10,221 bases of DNA from Candidatus Cryptobacteroides faecihippi (GTDB taxonomy: Bacteria > Bacteroidota > Bacteroidia > Bacteroidales > UBA932), in NCBI GenBank assembly GCA_018066065.1, contig JAGHSC010000219.1:1-10221 (forward strand). Reading direction: 5' to 3'. Under the pieces are notes generated by a model that saw only the letters and a list, made by a program, of their open reading frames with translations, was not told where the DNA came from and did no database searches. Below, in pieces: positions 6,913 to 10,221 of this stretch; position 1 is the stretch's first letter; every line of letters begins with the position of its first letter. A program made the position numbers and the translations under genes.

Positions 6913-8091
6913 TCAGCCTTTTATTGCTTTCTCCAGACGAGTGAGACCTTCTTCGAGCATCGAGCGTGGACAGCCGATGTTGAGCCTCATGAAGCCCTTG
7001 CCCTCAGGGCCGAACATGGTTCCGTCGTTCAGGACCACGCCGGCTTTCCTGACGAAGAGGTCGACCAGGTCCTTCTGCTCAAGGCCAAGCTCCCTGCAGT
7101 CCAGGAAGACAAGGTAGGTGGCCTGAAGGTCGAGGGTATGGATCATCGGAAGGCGGTCCCTGAGGAACTCCTGCAGGAAATCGTAGTTGGACTTGACATA
7201 GGCCAGCATCTCGGCAAGCCACTCGCTTCCCTTCTCATAGCATGCTGCGCAGGTGTCATAGGCGAACATGTTTCCGCGGTCGAACTCACTGGCGGAAAGG
7301 AATGCCTCGAAGCGCTTGAATATTTCCGGATTCTTGACGATTGCGTAGGAAGAGACGACTCCCGGCATGTTGAATGCCTTGGATGGAGCGCCGAAGACGA
7401 TGGAATTCGATGCAGCCTTCTCGCTGACGGTGAAGAAAGGATGGTGGACATAGCCTGGCTGGGTGAGGTCGCAGTGGATCTCGTCGGAGATCACCAGGCA
7501 GCCATTGTCTGCCGCGATCTCGGCGATGCGGGCAAGCTCTTCCTTGGTCCAGACCTTGCCGCCAGGATTGTGAGGGTTGCTGAGAATCATGACCTTGCAG
7601 CCCTTGATCTGCTCGGAAAGAGTGTCGAAGTCAATGTCGTACTGACGGGCTTCCTCATTGAGGATCAGCGAGTTGTAGACCACTTCCCTGCCATTCTTGC
7701 GGCTCACGAGGAAGAATGGATGGTAGACCGGGGAGAGGACGATCACCTTGTCGCCGGGCTGGGTGAAGCACTGCTCCACGAAGGCGATGCCCCTGACGAT
7801 GCCCGGGATGAAAGTCATTTCCTCCTTTACGATGCCGCATGAAAACCTTGAGGCATACCATGCGATGATGGCATCGTACCACCTCTGCGGGATTGCCGTG
7901 TACCCGAGTACGCCGAAGGACATCATCCTCTGGATCTCGTCGGTCACGAATGAAGGAGTGCGGAAATCCATGTCCGCAACCCACATCGGCAGAAGGTTTT
8001 CATCTCCGAGGGTGCTCCTGCAGAGATCCCATTTGACAGAGCTGGAACCGGTCCTGTCAAGTATTTCGTCGAAATTGCTCATTGTATCCAT
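6913..8091 (-). CDS. MalY/PatB-family PLP-dependent C-S lyase or aminotransferase
   Basis: This 392-residue fold-type I PLP enzyme has the MalY/PatB hallmarks: LPMWVADMDF (34-43), SNPHNPGG (171-178), SDEIHCDL (202-209) and the PLP lysine K238 in FGAPSKAFNMPG. Members cleave cystathionine or cysteine conjugates to homocysteine, pyruvate and ammonia (beta-lyase), and some act as aminotransferases. Length is typical. The ATG at 8091 gives MDTMSNFDE; a second in-frame ATG at 8082 (Met4) starts exactly at the usual N terminus (MSNFDEILDR), so either start is possible. It lies 33 bases after the exported metallo-hydrolase gene and 15 bases before the polymerase, same strand. A TAAATTTG element just upstream may give it its own promoter. 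Beta-lyase versus transaminase cannot be settled from motifs alone. Confidence 0.9.
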   Translation of the reverse strand: MDTMSNFDEILDRTGSSSVKWDLCRSTLGDENLLPMWVADMDFRTPSFVTDEIQRMMSFGVLGYTAIPQRWYDAIIAWYASRFSCGIVKEEMTFIPGIVRGIAFVEQCFTQPGDKVIVLSPVYHPFFLVSRKNGREVVYNSLILNEEARQYDIDFDTLSEQIKGCKVMILSNPHNPGGKVWTKEELARIAEIAADNGCLVISDEIHCDLTQPGYVHHPFFTVSEKAASNSIVFGAPSKAFNMPGVVSSYAIVKNPEIFKRFEAFLSASEFDRGNMFAYDTCAACYEKGSEWLAEMLAYVKSNYDFLQEFLRDRLPMIHTLDLQATYLVFLDCRELGLEQKDLVDLFVRKAGVVLNDGTMFGPEGKGFMRLNIGCPRSMLEEGLTRLEKAIKG

Positions 8092-8104
8092 TTTTGAGAG
8101 AAGA

Positions 8105-8112
8105 CAAATTTA
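8105..8112 (-). promoter_or_regulatory. Candidate Bacteroidota -7 promoter element for the malY-like gene
   Basis: On the minus strand this reads TAAATTTG, an exact match to the Bacteroidota -7 consensus TAnnTTTG. It lies 13 bases before the ATG at 8091, between the end of the metallo-hydrolase gene (8125) and malY. A matching -33 TTTG is not evident at the usual distance, where the sequence would fall inside the upstream gene. The transcript leader would be very short or nearly leaderless. This is a suggestion only; the gene may be cotranscribed from further upstream. Confidence 0.35.
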
Positions 8113-8124
8113 GTAAAAAAGCAG

Positions 8125-9114
8125 CTACCTGACCACGGCGGAACGACGGTAGACAACCTTGTCGCCCCAGCATGGCACGAAGACATTCCTGCGATGTGTC
8201 TCATGGCTGATGTCAAGCCCGTCGAAGTAAGACCAGCGCCACAGGGTCAGCTTGTGCCCAAGCTCATGAAGGTGCGATGAGAACATCCAGCAAGGATCCA
8301 CCTGCGCGGCGGCCTTCGGCACATCCAGCCCGACCAGGATGTGAGGTATGAATATGTCCACAGGGCAGCCTGGGTTGACCTGTTCGGTGTTGTTGGTGTC
8401 GCCTGTCAGGTAGAAGACCGTGTGGTCCGTGTCCTCGCCGCAATCGACCAGGTAGGTGATCACGAAGTTCTGAAGCTTTGCATTGTGGTCTGTCAATGCG
8501 GTCCTGACCTTGATTCCACCGACCTGAAGCTCGCGGGTGTCCTTCAGGTTGGTGAGAGGATAGCTGTCACTCTCCCAGTTGGCAAAGACAGGCTTACCGG
8601 CATCTGTCATGGCCTTGTTCATGGCATCGGTGAAGTGGTCCCCATGCTTGTGCGTTATGAGAAGGAAGTCCAGGAAAGGAACGAGCCTGGATGCCTCCGG
8701 ATGCTTGATGTCGACGGCAAAGCACTGAGACGGCGTCTTGACGACATAGCCCATGTTGTAGAGATGCCAGATGGCGACTGTCCCCTTCTCCACCCTGGTC
8801 CTTGGAATCTCGCGGACCAGCTTGTCGAGGGCAATCTGGTAGTACCTGAGCACAGTTCCCTTCTCCATCTCCCGGCGCGTTTGCTCATCAGCCTTGAGGT
8901 ACGCGTTGAACGTGTCGCTTGAAAGGCTGTCCATATAGTCCTGCATCCGGTACATGGCATACAGACGGTCCCTGGTCATGTTGTCGATGGAGCCTTTCCA
9001 GATGCTCCTGGCCAGTCTGTCTATCTGCCTGTTCGGGTTGGCCGCACCTGCCGTGCAGGCAATGACAAGTGTACACGCAAGGGCTGTGAATGTCTTTATG
9101 AATGATCTTTTCAT
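8125..9114 (-). CDS. Exported metallo-beta-lactamase-fold hydrolase, possible lipoprotein
   Basis: The 329-residue protein begins with a positively charged, hydrophobic signal peptide (MKRSFIKTFTALACTLVIAC). C20 follows V-I-A and could be a lipobox cysteine, while the AGA stretch at 22-24 would allow ordinary signal peptidase I cleavage instead, so lipidation is uncertain. Residues about 30-110 look helical and unlike the core fold. The metallo-beta-lactamase domain follows: ITHKHGDH at 153-160 (HxHxDH with H155, H157, D159, H160), a metal-bridging aspartate in LTGDTNN (D239), and a late histidine group SSHLHELGH (H281, H283, H287). The overall look resembles the lactonase or UlaG-like branch (general MBL hydrolase), but the substrate is not recognisable. 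The export signal places it in the periplasm or at a membrane. The start at 9114 gives the signal peptide. malY follows after 33 bases. Confidence 0.85.
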   Translation of the reverse strand: MKRSFIKTFTALACTLVIACTAGAANPNRQIDRLARSIWKGSIDNMTRDRLYAMYRMQDYMDSLSSDTFNAYLKADEQTRREMEKGTVLRYYQIALDKLVREIPRTRVEKGTVAIWHLYNMGYVVKTPSQCFAVDIKHPEASRLVPFLDFLLITHKHGDHFTDAMNKAMTDAGKPVFANWESDSYPLTNLKDTRELQVGGIKVRTALTDHNAKLQNFVITYLVDCGEDTDHTVFYLTGDTNNTEQVNPGCPVDIFIPHILVGLDVPKAAAQVDPCWMFSSHLHELGHKLTLWRWSYFDGLDISHETHRRNVFVPCWGDKVVYRRSAVVR

Positions 9115-9221
9115 TTCGTATGGTTTATTTATCCCGAGTGGGAACTACTAATATAGGCATATATTTCTGTTTCTTTAACTCCGTTGCAAGGATTATTCTT
9201 ATCTTAGCAGTCTAATCTCCA
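9115..9221. promoter_or_regulatory. Divergent intergenic region between metallo-hydrolase and helicase genes
   Basis: This 107-base AT-rich stretch is the only real intergenic space in the window and must carry the promoters of both divergent genes. Two sequences resemble the -7 element TAnnTTTG with one mismatch: TATCTTAG at 9200-9207 (+ strand, 14 bases before the helicase ATG) and TATATTAG read on the minus strand at 9148-9155 (upstream of the hydrolase). Neither has a clear -33 TTTG at the usual spacing; a TTTA lies 22 bases before the first. No strong Shine-Dalgarno sequence precedes either start. Both leaders are A/T-rich, as is common in Bacteroidota. No operator repeat is visible. Confidence 0.4.
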
Positions 9222-10221
9222 ATGACTATGCAGATTGAAAAGGACAGAAGCTTCCTGCTGGCGGAAAGATATGTGCAGGAGACAGGGGTTTCAGTCTACC
9301 TCACCGGCAAGGCTGGCACCGGGAAGACAACCTTCCTCAAGGAGATTGTAGCCAACACTTCCAAGAGATGCGCCATCGTCGCTCCGACCGGAGTCGCCGC
9401 GATGAACGCCGGCGGAGTCACCATCCATTCATTCTTCCAACTCCCACTGTGTCCCTATCTTCCTGACGTCAAGGAACTTGTGACGGAGTATCAGATGCCG
9501 GAACGCAACCGGACCCTGCGCAGGGAAAGGATCAAGATCCTCAGGACACTGGACCTCCTGGTCATAGACGAGGTCTCCATGGTGAGAGCCGACATCCTCG
9601 ATGCGATGGACCACGTCCTCAGGACCTACAGGAGGAACGACAGGCCGTTCGGTGGTGTCCAGCTCCTGATGATCGGTGACATCCAGCAGCTTCCTCCTGT
9701 CATCAAGGATTCGGAAAGACCCTATTTCGAGCAGGTCTACCCTTCCCCCTTCTTCTTCAATTCCAAGGCATTCCGGAAACTCCCGCACGTGATCATCGAG
9801 CTGGAGCGCATCCACAGGCAGAAGGATGCGGAGTTTCTCGCGATCCTGAACGACATCAGGACAGGGACCCCGCACAGAAACACCCTGACGGCCCTTAACA
9901 CAAGGTTCGACCCATCATTCATCCCGCCGGAGGACGAGAAATGGATCAGGCTGACGACCCACAATGCCCAGGCCGACGCGGTCAACAGGGCAAAGATGGA
10001 AGAGATCGATTCCGAGGAAAGGACATTCGAGGCTAAGATCGACGGTTCATTCCCAGAGAATGCCTACCCGGCGGACACTGAGCTGGGTCTCAAGGTGGGT
10101 GCCCAGGTCATGTTCATCCGCAACGACGTCTCCGGTGAAGGACGCTACTACAACGGCAAGATCGGGACTGTCAGCGCACTGGACAAGGACGTGGTCGTCA
10201 CGGATGAGCACGGGACAGAGA
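9222..10221 (+). CDS. PIF1/RecD-like superfamily 1 DNA helicase, 3'-truncated by window edge
   Basis: The frame stays open to the end of the window, giving the first 333 residues of a PIF1-like ATP-dependent 5'-to-3' type helicase. Motifs in order: Walker A GKAGTGKTT (29-37), motif Ia APTGVAAMNAGGVTIHSFF (54-72), Walker B VIDEVSM (114-120), motif III IGDIQQLPPV (151-160), and a PIF1-like LKVGAQVMFIRND segment near 295-307. The Walker box so close to the N terminus means there is no N-terminal extension. The start at 9222 (ATGACTATG) is chosen for position; Met3 at 9228 is equally plausible. The C-terminal helicase half, and any accessory C-terminal domain, lie beyond the window. It is divergent from the metallo-hydrolase. 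Likely role: resolving G-quadruplex, R-loop or other stalled-fork structures, inferred from the family. Confidence 0.92.
   Translation, partial: MTMQIEKDRSFLLAERYVQETGVSVYLTGKAGTGKTTFLKEIVANTSKRCAIVAPTGVAAMNAGGVTIHSFFQLPLCPYLPDVKELVTEYQMPERNRTLRRERIKILRTLDLLVIDEVSMVRADILDAMDHVLRTYRRNDRPFGGVQLLMIGDIQQLPPVIKDSERPYFEQVYPSPFFFNSKAFRKLPHVIIELERIHRQKDAEFLAILNDIRTGTPHRNTLTALNTRFDPSFIPPEDEKWIRLTTHNAQADAVNRAKMEEIDSEERTFEAKIDGSFPENAYPADTELGLKVGAQVMFIRNDVSGEGRYYNGKIGTVSALDKDVVVTDEHGTE

Noticed and set aside
8112..8140. A possible terminator after the metallo-hydrolase gene (T-run CTTTTTTA on the minus strand)
   Set aside because: The only inverted repeat before the T-run is a 3-base CAG/CTG pair overlapping the stop region, too weak for an intrinsic terminator.
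8341..8922. A 193-residue open frame on the + strand opposite the metallo-hydrolase
   Set aside because: It is antisense to the HxHxDH-containing gene, without motif or plausible start signal.
1..10221. CRISPR arrays, tRNA or rRNA genes, insertion sequences, long direct or inverted repeats
   Set aside because: No regularly spaced repeats, cloverleaf-like sequences, transposase frames or terminal inverted repeats were found on reading; nearly all bases are inside conserved protein genes.

Overview
The window looks like chromosomal DNA from a member of the Bacteroidota, probably an anaerobic gut- or rumen-type Bacteroidales. This rests on protein content (anaerobic IorAB 2-oxoacid:ferredoxin oxidoreductase, PaaK, PIF1-like helicase), on gene starts preceded by A-rich leaders rather than strong Shine-Dalgarno sequences, and on one good match to the Bacteroidota -7 promoter element (TAnnTTTG). 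Base composition is moderately GC-rich by eye. The genus cannot be fixed from the sequence. Coding density is very high: the only gaps between genes are about 107, 33, 30, 15, 9 and 4 bases.

Positions 1-5034 (+ strand) hold a tightly packed six-gene run: iorA (5' end missing), iorB, a phenylacetate-CoA ligase (paaK-like), a fold-type I PLP aminotransferase, a PaaI-like hotdog thioesterase, and a nitrilase-superfamily omega-amidase-like hydrolase. Junctions are -4, +30, +9, -17 and +4 bases, so one transcript is likely. Together the genes can link an aromatic amino acid, its arylpyruvate, its arylacetyl-CoA and the free arylacetate (indole-3-acetate, phenylacetate or 4-hydroxyphenylacetate). 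The chemistry can run oxidatively, fermenting amino acids to arylacetates with ATP recovery if PaaK runs backwards. It can also run reductively, activating arylacetate, carboxylating it to arylpyruvate and transaminating it to an amino acid. The omega-amidase-like gene hints that glutamine may be the amino donor, because removing 2-oxoglutaramate would pull transamination towards the amino acid.

Positions 5027-9114 (- strand) hold, in transcription order, an exported metallo-beta-lactamase-fold protein (9114-8125), a MalY/PatB-type PLP C-S lyase or aminotransferase (8091-6913), a Y-family translesion DNA polymerase (6897-5431) and a YolD-like protein (5434-5027). The last two overlap by ATGA and form a recognised polymerase/YolD pair. 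The final - strand gene meets the + strand operon tail to tail, with an 8-base overlap of the coding ends and no visible terminator.

Positions 9115-9221 are a short AT-rich divergent intergenic region. From 9222 to the end of the window runs the N-terminal part of a PIF1/RecD-like superfamily 1 DNA helicase, cut by the window edge. I see no tRNA, rRNA, CRISPR array, insertion sequence or long repeat. I do not see a clear undescribed system. The most interesting material is the composition and direction of the arylacetate operon and the compact polymerase-YolD cassette beside it.
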